Source of the DNA: UBA1181 sp963631545
Lineage (GTDB): Bacteria > Bacteroidota > Bacteroidia > Bacteroidales > Paludibacteraceae
Direction of reading: 5' to 3'
Length of the DNA stretch: 32,859 bases
Assembly (NCBI GenBank): GCA_963631545.1
Contig: CAVGRN010000021.1
Location: forward strand, 1 to 32,859
Positions 1 through 7,475 of this stretch are shown here, piece by piece (the stretch's first letter is position 1; each line of letters opens with the position of its first letter). The translations under genes and the position numbers were made by a program. The notes beneath the pieces were generated by a model. It searched no databases and was not told the DNA's origin. It saw only the letters and a program-made list of their open reading frames with translations.

Positions 1-222
1 GAATCGGCGATTCAATTGAAACGCAATAGTATTGCGATTTTCTTGTCCCGAATACCGATTTAGCCCCTTACCTTTATCCCAACGTAAGTTCTAACATTTT
101 GTTCATTGCATACGCCGCCCTCCGTTGTGTGGGTGGCTCGCTAAATTTGTTTGTTGCCTGGTTGTTGGGTTGACGCTGGAAATAGACGTTCCCTATCCTC
201 GCCTTCGTGAATCTTTGTTCCG
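1..222. other. Left-edge non-coding stretch
   Basis: No convincing gene is visible here on either strand. It lies downstream of the sensor kinase gene that ends at 223. A short inverted repeat (CGCAA / TTGCG around 23-37) is followed by a few T residues on the plus strand and could be a weak terminator for a gene outside the window. A 20-codon open frame runs in from position 1 and stops at 61-63, but it is too short to identify. Confidence 0.5.
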
Positions 223-1647
223 TTACGACATTCTCAGCGTGAAACTGATGGAGAGTCCTCCTCCTGGTGTGTTGAAGGCTGTGCAGGTGCCGCCGTGCAG
301 TGTAACGGCGTTTTTGACGATGGCAAGCCCCAGTCCGGTGCCTCCCAATTTACGTGAGCGTCCCTTGTCCACACGGTAGAATCGTTCGAAAATGTGAGGC
401 AGGTGTTCTTCTGGCACGCCGCAGCCATTGTCTGCCACGGTGAAGAGGCAGAGTTCGCCCTTCCGTTCGTAGGAGATATTGATGTTGGTGGCGCCGGTGG
501 CGTAGGCGATGCTGTTGTCTAACAGGTTGCGAAAGATGCTGTAGATGAGGCTTGGGTCGCCCATCACGCAGATGCTTCCGGGAATGTCCAATGTTGGGAG
601 TATGTCTTTTTGTTGCATTTGCAAGGCGGTGTCGTCGAGTGCGGCGTGGATGATGGCATTCACGTCTACGGGGCGGCGTTCCAACTTGGTTTTGCCTTCG
701 TTGTTGCCGAACTCGTCGATTTTGGTGAGCGAGTCCATGTCGGCCAATAGGTTGCACATGCGTTCGCTTTGTGCGAGGCATCGTTGCAGGAAGTGTTGTT
801 TTTTTTCTTCGGGGATATCGGGGTTTTGTAGGATGCTCTCCAAGAAACCCTGTATGCTGGCGGCTGGTGTCTTCAGTTCGTGCGCCACGTTGAGGGTCAG
901 TTGCCGTTTGATGCGTTGCTTGTCTTCTTCGGAGTGCTGCAGTTGCATATAGAGTGCTACGATGGTCTGCGAGATGTCTGCTAACTCGTCGTTGGGCATT
1001 TTCTTCTCTACTTCGGTGTCGATTTTCTCGCCGTTCTCCACCTTTTGCGCAAATCGGCGTAGGTATTCTATGTGGTGGCTGATGCGCCGTGTGTTGCGGT
1101 AGAGCACCCACCCGAGCAGCAGTGTGATGATGATGGTGTAGGTGATGTAGTCTTTGTCTGTTGAAAGGATTCGGGAGAGGTCGGGCGAGTAGGGGATGGC
1201 GACTCTCACGATGAGGTCGTCAAAGCGTGTGGCGGAGTAGAAGAAGGTGCTGTGCAGTGATTGCGACTCGCGTTTGATGTCGTATCCGCTTCCGTTTTCT
1301 ATCGCGGTGGCTACTTCCGTGCGGTGGCGGTGGTTACCCATACCCGAGACGTCGCGTTGCTCGCTGTCTAACAGCACTTTGCCGAGTGTGTCGATGATGG
1401 TGACGCGCAATCCTGCCATTGGGTGGTGTTTCTCGTAGTCGTCCACCAGGTTGGGGTCGAGCAGTCCTTCTTTGCCCAATGCGCTATAAATCCCGAGGTT
1501 GTAGTTTTGCAGCCGGCATTCGAGTGCCTCTATTTTGTAGACTTTCTCGCGGTTGTATTGGTAGATTCCGAAGAATAGGGCGAAGAGAAGGAATATTCCA
1601 CCCACGCTTATGAATAGCCTCAGTTGGAATGATTTTCTGCCTGCCAT
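223..1647 (-). CDS. Two-component sensor histidine kinase, PhoR-like
   Basis: This is a 474-residue membrane sensor kinase. Transmembrane segments lie at about residues 10-30 and 168-184 and bracket a roughly 135-residue extracytoplasmic sensor. A HAMP-like linker follows, then a HisKA domain with phospho-acceptor His256 in NVAHELKTP. The HATPase domain shows an N box (N374, N378), DNGCG at 406-410, the F box IFERFYRVD and GGTGLGLAI at 435-443, so all kinase motifs are intact. It starts 15 bases after the response regulator gene and is surely cotranscribed with it. The adjacent Na/Pi cotransporter suggests that phosphate is the signal, as for PhoR, but the sensor domain itself does not show this. 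The kinase identity is certain; the phosphate assignment is inference. Confidence 0.93.
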   Translation of the reverse strand: MAGRKSFQLRLFISVGGIFLLFALFFGIYQYNREKVYKIEALECRLQNYNLGIYSALGKEGLLDPNLVDDYEKHHPMAGLRVTIIDTLGKVLLDSEQRDVSGMGNHRHRTEVATAIENGSGYDIKRESQSLHSTFFYSATRFDDLIVRVAIPYSPDLSRILSTDKDYITYTIIITLLLGWVLYRNTRRISHHIEYLRRFAQKVENGEKIDTEVEKKMPNDELADISQTIVALYMQLQHSEEDKQRIKRQLTLNVAHELKTPAASIQGFLESILQNPDIPEEKKQHFLQRCLAQSERMCNLLADMDSLTKIDEFGNNEGKTKLERRPVDVNAIIHAALDDTALQMQQKDILPTLDIPGSICVMGDPSLIYSIFRNLLDNSIAYATGATNINISYERKGELCLFTVADNGCGVPEEHLPHIFERFYRVDKGRSRKLGGTGLGLAIVKNAVTLHGGTCTAFNTPGGGLSISFTLRMS

Positions 1648-1662
1648 CGCCTATTTTGGGTG

Positions 1663-2379
1663 TTATTGGTTCTTGTCGCTGTAATAGTAGCCGAATCCGA
1701 TTCGCGTTTTTATGTTGGCTCCGTACTTGCCGATTTTTTTACGCAGCCGGGTGATGTTGACATCCACGGTGCGGTCTGTAACGTATGCGCCTTTGGGCCA
1801 CACTTTGTTGAGGAGGTCTTCGCGCGAGAAGACTACGCCCTTGTTTTCAAGGAATACTTTCAGGAGGTCGAACTCAAGCTTCGTGGTGTCGATGACCTCG
1901 CCGTCCACCACCACGCATTTTATTTGCTGATTGATGAAGATGCCCTCGCTGGGGATTTCCTGTGGTGCGGATTCCTCTGCGGATTCCTCTGGTTTTGGTT
2001 TTTTCGTGCCGCGCCGTAGTACGGCTTTCACACGGGCTTTGAGTTCGCGGGTGGAGATGGGCTTGGTGATGTAGTCGTCCGCTCCGAGGTTGAAGCCGGC
2101 GACGATGTTGTCCTCATCGTCCAATGCGGTGATGAAGATGACGGGGATGTCGGCAGTGGCGGCGTGTGCCTTCAGGGCTTTGGCGATTTGGAATCCCGAA
2201 ACTTCGCCCATCATCACATCCAATAGGAAGAGGCTGTATTGCGATAGGGTCTTCTCCATTGCTTCTTCGGCAGAGTAGGCAATGTCCACCACATATCCTT
2301 CCGTTTCGAGGTTGAACTGCAGAATCTCGCAGAGGTCCTGCTCGTCGTCCACTACTAATATTTTCGTTTGCTCCGCCAT
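1663..2379 (-). CDS. OmpR/PhoB-family response regulator
   Basis: This is a 238-residue response regulator. The receiver domain (about residues 5-122) has the acidic pair D11-D12, phospho-acceptor D54 in LLDVMM, T84 and K106 in ITKP. A proline- and glutamate-rich linker (about 126-145) leads to a winged-helix DNA-binding domain (about 147-235) with the signature TDRTVDVNITRLRKKIG and the usual GFGYYY end. It lies between the Na/Pi cotransporter gene (17-base gap) and the sensor kinase gene (15-base gap), so the three genes form one operon. By family it would bind direct repeats in target promoters when phosphorylated. Phosphate control is inferred from context only. Confidence 0.94.
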   Translation of the reverse strand: MAEQTKILVVDDEQDLCEILQFNLETEGYVVDIAYSAEEAMEKTLSQYSLFLLDVMMGEVSGFQIAKALKAHAATADIPVIFITALDDEDNIVAGFNLGADDYITKPISTRELKARVKAVLRRGTKKPKPEESAEESAPQEIPSEGIFINQQIKCVVVDGEVIDTTKLEFDLLKVFLENKGVVFSREDLLNKVWPKGAYVTDRTVDVNITRLRKKIGKYGANIKTRIGFGYYYSDKNQ

Positions 2380-2396
2380 CCTGCGTTTTTATTGGG

Positions 2397-4064
2397 TTAG
2401 GCGGCTTGCACCACGTTCAGCACATAGTCGCCTAATTTTTCGCACTCAGAGATGAAGTCCATATAGAAAACGCCTAACTGGTAGCTGTATGAGCCGTTGT
2501 TCACATCGTGCAGGTTGCGGCTTTTGAGCTGGTTGCGGTAGTTGTTGATTTCGTTCTCCACGTTGAGTGAGGCGTTGATGTTCTCCACTTTGCCTTCTGG
2601 CATGCCGATGGTGGTTATCATCTGCTCGAGCGACTTCTTCACCAGTGCGAGCATCTCGCGGATGTGTGCCATCTGTTCGTCGGTGAATTTCTCCTTGCTG
2701 TTTTGCCGGCGGCGGTTGAGTGTGCGTGCGAGGTTGAAGCAGGAGTCGCCGATGCTTTCCAACTCCGATATTTGCTTGTACATCTGCTGTATTTGGGCTT
2801 TCGACTCGTTGGAGAGGCGACCTTCGCCCACTTTCTGCAGGTATTTGGCGATTTCCACCTCCATATCGTCGGTGATTCGTTCGTATTTCTCAATTCGCGA
2901 GTAGAGTTTGTTGAACTCCTCGTCTTTCTCGGTGGTGAGCAGCTCTTCTACTAAGCCGAACATCTTATTGCAACGCAACCCGAAGTTGTGTATCTCTTTC
3001 TTAGCTTCAAGCAGCGAGAGCTCTGCGGTGGAGAGCATTCCCGACGAGATGTAGCGCAGGCGGTACTCTTCGTCTTCGCCCTTTATAGGCAACACTTTGC
3101 AGACGAATGCTTCGATTTGTTTCACGAAACCGATGAGGAGCAGTGTGTTGATGATGTTGAAGGCGGAGTGGAAGGCGGATAGGCGGAAGAGGTCGTTGTG
3201 TGCCGCCCCCATCACGTTGGTGACAAACCAGGAAATGGCGTCGCAAGCGGGATAGAAGAAGACGAGGAAGATGCAGACTCCGAACACGTTGAAGAACATG
3301 TGCGCCAGAGCAGCCCGTTTGGCTTGCGTGTTGGCGGTGAGCGATGCCATAAATGCGGTGATCGTGGTTCCGATGTTCTGACCCATGGCGAGTGCTGCGG
3401 CTTGCTCGAACCCGAAGCCGGGGATGTGCATATCGAACAGCATCAGCGTGATGGCCATTGTGGCTGCGCTTGCTTGCACGAGCATAGTTACCAATGTTCC
3501 CACTACGACGAAGAGTAGGATGGTGAGGAAGCTGTCGCAAGGGATGTGCGAGAGCATATTGGCGACAATCATACCGATGTTGAGGTCGTTGGCCGACGAC
3601 TGCAAGAAACTGAGTCCCATAAAGAGGAATGAGAATCCGAAGATGAACTCCCCGAGGCTCTTTCTTTTAGATTTTCCAGAGAAGATGAGCGGCATGCCCA
3701 CAGCGAGAAGCGGAATGGCGAATGCGGCGATATCCACTTTGAAGCCGATGGCCGAGATGATCCAGGCGGTAACGGTTGTTCCGATGTTGGCGCCCATGAT
3801 TACGCCAATGGATTGTCGCAGCGTCATCAGTCCCGCATTCACGAAACTGACCACCATCACGGTGGTGGCACTCGAACTTTGAATCAGGGCTGTAACGATG
3901 ATTCCTGTTAACACTCCGGCGAAGCGGTTCTGCGTCATTGCCGCGAGGATGTTGCGCAACTGGTCTCCTGCCAGTTTTTCCAACCCTTCGCTCATAATTT
4001 TCATGCCATAGAGGAACATGGCAAGCGAGCCAAGCAGGCTCAAGATGTTGATAAAAGTACTCAT
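2397..4064 (-). CDS. Na+/phosphate cotransporter with C-terminal PhoU-like domain
   Basis: This is a 555-residue member of the PNaS (NptA/YjbB) family. The N-terminal half carries two inverted Na_Pi_cotrans repeats, with the signatures QSSSATTVMV and, in the second repeat, LVQASAATMAITL. NIGTT motifs follow both repeats. From about residue 345 the protein is hydrophilic and helical, matching the PhoU-like domain often fused to these carriers. The frame is open to an ATG at 4088, but a perfect -7 box (CAAATATA on plus, 4086-4093) overlaps it, so I place the start at the ATG at 4064 (MSTFINIL). It would import phosphate using the Na+ gradient, or export it as YjbB does. It heads an operon with the two-component genes, suggesting self-contained phosphate sensing and transport. 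Confidence 0.9.
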   Translation of the reverse strand: MSTFINILSLLGSLAMFLYGMKIMSEGLEKLAGDQLRNILAAMTQNRFAGVLTGIIVTALIQSSSATTVMVVSFVNAGLMTLRQSIGVIMGANIGTTVTAWIISAIGFKVDIAAFAIPLLAVGMPLIFSGKSKRKSLGEFIFGFSFLFMGLSFLQSSANDLNIGMIVANMLSHIPCDSFLTILLFVVVGTLVTMLVQASAATMAITLMLFDMHIPGFGFEQAAALAMGQNIGTTITAFMASLTANTQAKRAALAHMFFNVFGVCIFLVFFYPACDAISWFVTNVMGAAHNDLFRLSAFHSAFNIINTLLLIGFVKQIEAFVCKVLPIKGEDEEYRLRYISSGMLSTAELSLLEAKKEIHNFGLRCNKMFGLVEELLTTEKDEEFNKLYSRIEKYERITDDMEVEIAKYLQKVGEGRLSNESKAQIQQMYKQISELESIGDSCFNLARTLNRRRQNSKEKFTDEQMAHIREMLALVKKSLEQMITTIGMPEGKVENINASLNVENEINNYRNQLKSRNLHDVNNGSYSYQLGVFYMDFISECEKLGDYVLNVVQAA

Positions 4065-4085
4065 CAAAATACTATATGGATATTG

Positions 4086-4093
4086 CAAATATA
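4086..4093 (-). promoter_or_regulatory. Promoter (-7 box) of the Na/Pi cotransporter operon
   Basis: The minus strand reads TATATTTG, a perfect match to the Bacteroidetes -7 element TAnnTTTG. No clear TTTG box is visible about 20 bases upstream. The predicted transcript start near 4079 leaves a leader of about 15 bases before the ATG at 4064. Confidence 0.6.
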
Positions 4094-4160
4094 TAACAAA
4101 GAAATGAAATAAAGATTAAAGCAGCCCCTCCCTTGCAGAATACATCGTTATGTTCATTGA

Positions 4161-4208
4161 AAAAGAAACCCTGGAGAGTGTCGCCGAATGGCTTCTCCCC
4201 AGGGTTTC
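4161..4208 (-). terminator. Rho-independent terminator after the GH5 gene
   Basis: The stem is formed by 4165-4178 and 4195-4208 (14 pairs, one mismatch, loop of 16). On the minus strand it is followed by TTTTC. It ends the GH5 transcript 24 bases past the stop codon and isolates it from the Na/Pi operon. Confidence 0.82.
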
Positions 4209-4231
4209 CCACGTTTTGTTTGCACAGTATC

Positions 4232-5548
4232 TTAGAATGGGTATTTCCCTTCCTTTGCGCCTTTCATAATGCCTTCCAATGCTTTTGGGTGGAGGACGGA
4301 GTTGTCATTGCTCGAATCGGAGCTTCTATTGAAGAGGCTGCCCGGTGTGTCCCAAAGGATTGGAACGATGCCGTTGTTTTTGGCAGCGCGGTTCACATAC
4401 TCGTAGTAGTAGCTGCGGGAACGTTCGAAGATGTCTTGGTAGGATGTGCCTTCCGAGTTGTTCCCGTAGGAGGTGAGGTTGCGGTCTGTTACGGCATATT
4501 CACCCATGATGACGGGGTAGCCTTTGTCCACGAAGTTGGTCTTCATAATGGCAAATTCTTTGTCCACATAGCTCTCGTTGCACCAACCATTTGCGCCGAC
4601 AGAGCGGAGTTTGTTGTCCAAATAGATGTTGCTGAACTCGGATATATTGCCCCAGAAGTACAGCATGGAACCCCAATCGGCGTCTTCGGTCATCAACGCG
4701 TAGGAGTAGGGGTAGAAATGCACCTCGAACATTAAGCGGTTCTCCACCACGTCGATTGGCATGACGTCGTATTTTATGCTCTTGTCGATGTCGGTGCTGG
4801 GACCTTGGATGATCAAGTTTCTCATTCCGTTGTTTCCTCCTGTGGCACGGACGGTGTTGATGAATGTCTGGTGGTAGGATTTTAGTACGTTGGCTTGCTC
4901 TTGGCTATCAATGGCAGGCTCGTTGGCGCTGGCGAAGAGAAGATGCTCGTCGTAGTCCTTGAATGTGGTTGCGATCTGCTTCCAAAGGGCGGCTTGCTCT
5001 TTGTTGACGGCCTCTTGCTTGTCGGTTGTACAGTTGGTTTCCAACCATCCGTTATCCCAGTGGATGTTGATGATGGCATAGAGACCTTCGTTGACGACGT
5101 AGTCTACTACCTCCTTCACGCGGGCCATCCAGGCGGATTTGATTTCGAAGGTCGATGTGTTAGACTCCTGTGCGTGCCAAGCCACAGGGATACGGATCGT
5201 GTTGAAGCCGGCTGCCTTGTAGGCTTTTATCAGATCGGCGGTTACTTTGGATGCGCCCCAGCAAGTCTCGCCGTCGGCACACCAGTTACCACCGTTGTCG
5301 GTAGACTCTAACGTGTTACCGATGTTGATGCCGGTATACATTTTGGCGGCCAATGTCTTGGCGTCGCTCGGCATGGCTGTTTTGTCGCCAGTCTTGGTGA
5401 TGGTGAACGTAACGCTGTCCACATCTGCCACTTGGTAGGTCGTGTTCGACCCGTTTTTCCACACGTGCATTTTCGTGTTGTCTGCCCATGCGGACGATAC
5501 AGACAATGCGCTAATCAATGCAGCGGCGAGTGTAAATTTTTTAATCAT
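4232..5548 (-). CDS. Secreted GH5-family glycoside hydrolase (cellulase-like)
   Basis: This is a 438-residue protein. A signal peptide (residues 1-22, cleavage after AWA) is followed by a short module at about 26-50 (KMHVWKNGSNTTYQVADVDS), a pattern I associate with N-termini of secreted Bacteroidetes proteins. The GH5 catalytic domain runs from about 60 to 438. Landmarks are GINIGNTLE (73-81), FNTIRIPVAWH (115-125), acid/base Glu210 in ASANEP, HFYPY (277-281) and nucleophile Glu350 in PVIMGEY. By family it hydrolyses beta-1,4-linked glucans or mannans; the exact substrate and GH5 subfamily cannot be read here. There is no type IX secretion tail and no SusC/SusD pair nearby. It is a single-gene unit ended by the hairpin at 4161-4208. 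Confidence 0.92.
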   Translation of the reverse strand: MIKKFTLAAALISALSVSSAWADNTKMHVWKNGSNTTYQVADVDSVTFTITKTGDKTAMPSDAKTLAAKMYTGINIGNTLESTDNGGNWCADGETCWGASKVTADLIKAYKAAGFNTIRIPVAWHAQESNTSTFEIKSAWMARVKEVVDYVVNEGLYAIINIHWDNGWLETNCTTDKQEAVNKEQAALWKQIATTFKDYDEHLLFASANEPAIDSQEQANVLKSYHQTFINTVRATGGNNGMRNLIIQGPSTDIDKSIKYDVMPIDVVENRLMFEVHFYPYSYALMTEDADWGSMLYFWGNISEFSNIYLDNKLRSVGANGWCNESYVDKEFAIMKTNFVDKGYPVIMGEYAVTDRNLTSYGNNSEGTSYQDIFERSRSYYYEYVNRAAKNNGIVPILWDTPGSLFNRSSDSSNDNSVLHPKALEGIMKGAKEGKYPF

Positions 5549-5752
5549 GACTTTGGTAAAAAATGGTTTTCTAAAGATTGTTAGTTATTAGATTCAGGGT
5601 TCCTTTCAAATGGAAGAAACTGCGGCGCAATTTACAAAGATTTTGTGAGAATCGGAAAATCGCTTCGCCTTTACTTTTGGCGTATGTGGTAATACGAAAA
5701 GAACTGCGGGTCGTGACTTGACCCACAGTTCTTATTGGTAGTCTGATATTTA
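5549..5752. other. Intergenic region between GH5 and barrel genes
   Basis: It contains the terminator of the downstream-reading barrel gene (5696-5733). On the minus strand there is a possible weak -7 element, AATCTTTG (5635-5642, one mismatch), for the GH5 gene. No matching -33 box was found. Confidence 0.4.
5696..5733 (-). terminator. Rho-independent terminator after the outer-membrane barrel gene
   Basis: Arms at 5699-5712 and 5720-5733 pair over 14 bases with one mismatch and a 7-base loop. The minus strand then reads TTTTCG. It lies 20 bases after the stop codon of the barrel gene. Confidence 0.82.
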
Positions 5753-6694
5753 TCAGAAGTAGTAGTTCAAAGAGAAAGACAAACTGAGGTTGTCTGTTCC
5801 GTACAGCAGGTATTCGCTACCCTTGCTAACCAAGTGGTTGTACTCTTCCACTGAGTTGGTGTACTTGTTGTAGCCCTCGTAGGTGGTGTAAGTCTGAGGT
5901 TGCACGGCATACATCACAGGAATGATGGAGAGGCGTGCGCCTATCGACGCTTGTTTTACAAAGAACCACTCGACTCCCATATCTAAGCTGAAGCCGAAGG
6001 CGTGCGAAACGCCGATGTTGTACTGCTTCACTGGGCGTGCGTAGTCCATTTGTGGGTTTGCCACGAACTCGTTCATGTCTTCGATTTTCTCCATAGTGGT
6101 AGGACAACGGTTGTAGATGGTCATTTGGTTACCATACTCGTAGTTGATCTCGCCACCACCCCATGCGTAAACGAGGCCTACTCCACCCACGAAGCGCAAA
6201 CGTCCCGAAGTGTTGAACTCGATGCCAGCCTGCACGCCGCCATTGGTGTAGCTTGCGCGGGCCTTGTCTGTTACCACTTTCTCGGTGATGGAGTTGACAG
6301 CCTTGGCAGCATCGTCTGTAACATACTCGCGATAGTTCAGCACGCCGCCGCCGAAGCCTACGCTTGCGCGGACGGACATATTGTTAGACACTGAGTACTT
6401 ACCTTGGATGGATACCATAGGGTCTTGTGTGAGGAAGAACATCTGGTTAGGGTGTGCAGCTTTGTCTTCGATGTTTTCGATGGAGTTTCCAACGAAGTCG
6501 CCAGCGGCATCGTCTACCATATCGCTCGATTTAGCCGCAGCGATTGGGTTGAAGCGCAACCCGATGGAGAATCTTCCGGCTCCTGGCGCGCGGAATGTCG
6601 AAGACGAGGAGTTCTCTTCCGTCTCCGTTTCGCTTGCAAATGCTCCCATTCCGGCGAAAAGGAACGCACATGCGAATATTGTGAATTTTTTCAT
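5753..6694 (-). CDS. Outer-membrane beta-barrel protein of unknown role
   Basis: This is a 313-residue protein. A signal peptide (about residues 1-21, cleavage after AFA) is followed by an acidic, serine-rich stretch (SETETEENSSSS). The rest is a run of alternating hydrophobic and polar strands rich in Gly, Tyr and Phe, including FSIGLRFNPIAA, MSVRASVGFGGGVL and FVGGVGLVYAWGGGEI. It ends in LSLSFSLNYYF; a terminal aromatic residue is typical of barrels inserted by BamA. It follows the lipoprotein gene by 55 bases without an intervening terminator, so the two are probably one transcript and may act together at the outer membrane. No ligand or enzyme motif is visible, and I do not recognise the family. 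Confidence 0.78.
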   Translation of the reverse strand: MKKFTIFACAFLFAGMGAFASETETEENSSSSTFRAPGAGRFSIGLRFNPIAAAKSSDMVDDAAGDFVGNSIENIEDKAAHPNQMFFLTQDPMVSIQGKYSVSNNMSVRASVGFGGGVLNYREYVTDDAAKAVNSITEKVVTDKARASYTNGGVQAGIEFNTSGRLRFVGGVGLVYAWGGGEINYEYGNQMTIYNRCPTTMEKIEDMNEFVANPQMDYARPVKQYNIGVSHAFGFSLDMGVEWFFVKQASIGARLSIIPVMYAVQPQTYTTYEGYNKYTNSVEEYNHLVSKGSEYLLYGTDNLSLSFSLNYYF

Positions 6695-6749
6695 TTCTCT
6701 CTTTTATGAAATTTTTTAAAAACGGCGGATATTACTCCCCGGTTATTTA

Positions 6750-7256
6750 TTAGTTGTAGAAAGCATCCTCGGTTACACCTTCCACTGCGCCCTCGATGTC
6801 TGCAACCAAGTTGTCTCCGTAGGTCAGTGTTCCGTTCCATTTGCCAACATACGTTGCTTTCACAGCGTCTGCTTCGGTAGCACCCTTTTGCACTGCATAC
6901 GTTGTACCCTCGAAGTAAGTGCTGATTTCGCATTTTGCATCAACGCCGGCAGGCAACAAGACGTTGAATGAGTATTTCCCGCCTTTGTTGGTTTCAGTCT
7001 CTTTAACGAAATTGAAAGTCTCTTCGCCTGAAGCATAGCTGTACTTAAGAACAACTTTCGTCCCTTTTTTTGCACTTTCATACTCTGTGTCTTTGCCATC
7101 TGTGTAGTGGTAGGTTACATAACCTGAGATGGAGGCGTTTGTAGACAAGGTGGTTTCGTCCAACTCTGTTGGATCCTCATCTTCTTTACAAGATCCCATT
7201 GCGGATGTCAATGCAAGCGCAACAACTGCAAAAAGCAAAAATTTGAATTTTCCCAT
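6750..7256 (-). CDS. Putative surface lipoprotein of unknown function
   Basis: This is a 168-residue protein with a lipoprotein signal peptide; the lipidated residue is probably Cys23 in SAMGSC, although Met at -3 is weaker than the usual Leu. The following KEDED fits the Bacteroidetes lipoprotein export signal (Lys followed by acidic residues), so the protein may face outward. The mature part reads like one beta-sandwich domain: ISGYVTYHYTDG, KGTKVVLKYSY, GGKYSFNVLLPAG. That spacing resembles carboxypeptidase-regulatory or SdrB-like folds, but I would not assign a family. It is the first gene of a likely two-gene unit with the barrel protein and has its own strong promoter at 7387-7418. Confidence 0.75.
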   Translation of the reverse strand: MGKFKFLLFAVVALALTSAMGSCKEDEDPTELDETTLSTNASISGYVTYHYTDGKDTEYESAKKGTKVVLKYSYASGEETFNFVKETETNKGGKYSFNVLLPAGVDAKCEISTYFEGTTYAVQKGATEADAVKATYVGKWNGTLTYGDNLVADIEGAVEGVTEDAFYN

Positions 7257-7475
7257 TTTTTAGAAAATATTGAATTGATTAAAAGTTTTTCGTTTCTTCT
7301 CCTTCCCAAGCACTCTGGTTCTTGACTTTTGGTTTCACCAAACAAAACAGAATACCTCTTCTTGGTGAAGTCTTCATAACACGATGCAAAGGTGCAAAAA
7401 TTATTTTAGAATGACAAATATATTTGTTTCAAGATTTCCAAAATGCTCAAATGTTATCAGTTGCTGCTTCCCTTG
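7257..7475. other. Leader of the lipoprotein gene with an inverted repeat
   Basis: No gene is seen. The stretch forms a leader of about 120 bases between the promoter at 7387-7418 and the lipoprotein start. It contains a perfect 8-base inverted repeat, TTCACCAA at 7334-7341 and TTGGTGAA at 7362-7369, with a 20-base loop. On the minus strand the hairpin forms about 75 bases upstream of the start codon and is not followed by a T run, so it is not a terminator. Confidence 0.55.
7387..7418 (-). promoter_or_regulatory. Promoter of the lipoprotein-barrel unit
   Basis: On the minus strand TTTG (7415-7418) is followed after 20 bases by CACCTTTG (7387-7394), one mismatch from TAnnTTTG. Spacing and sequence fit the Bacteroidetes housekeeping promoter. 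The predicted transcript start is near 7380. Confidence 0.65.

Noticed and set aside
125..379. An 84-codon plus-strand frame at the left edge
   Set aside because: It overlaps the 3' end of the sensor kinase gene and has no recognisable features.
350..1111. A 253-codon frame antisense-frame-shifted within the sensor kinase gene
   Set aside because: Its composition (Arg, His, Thr-rich) is that of an off-frame reading, and the kinase frame carries complete motifs.
4065..4088. A longer N-terminus for the Na/Pi cotransporter (ATG at 4088)
   Set aside because: The ATG overlaps the -7 box at 4086-4093; MSTFINIL at 4064 fits the family start better.
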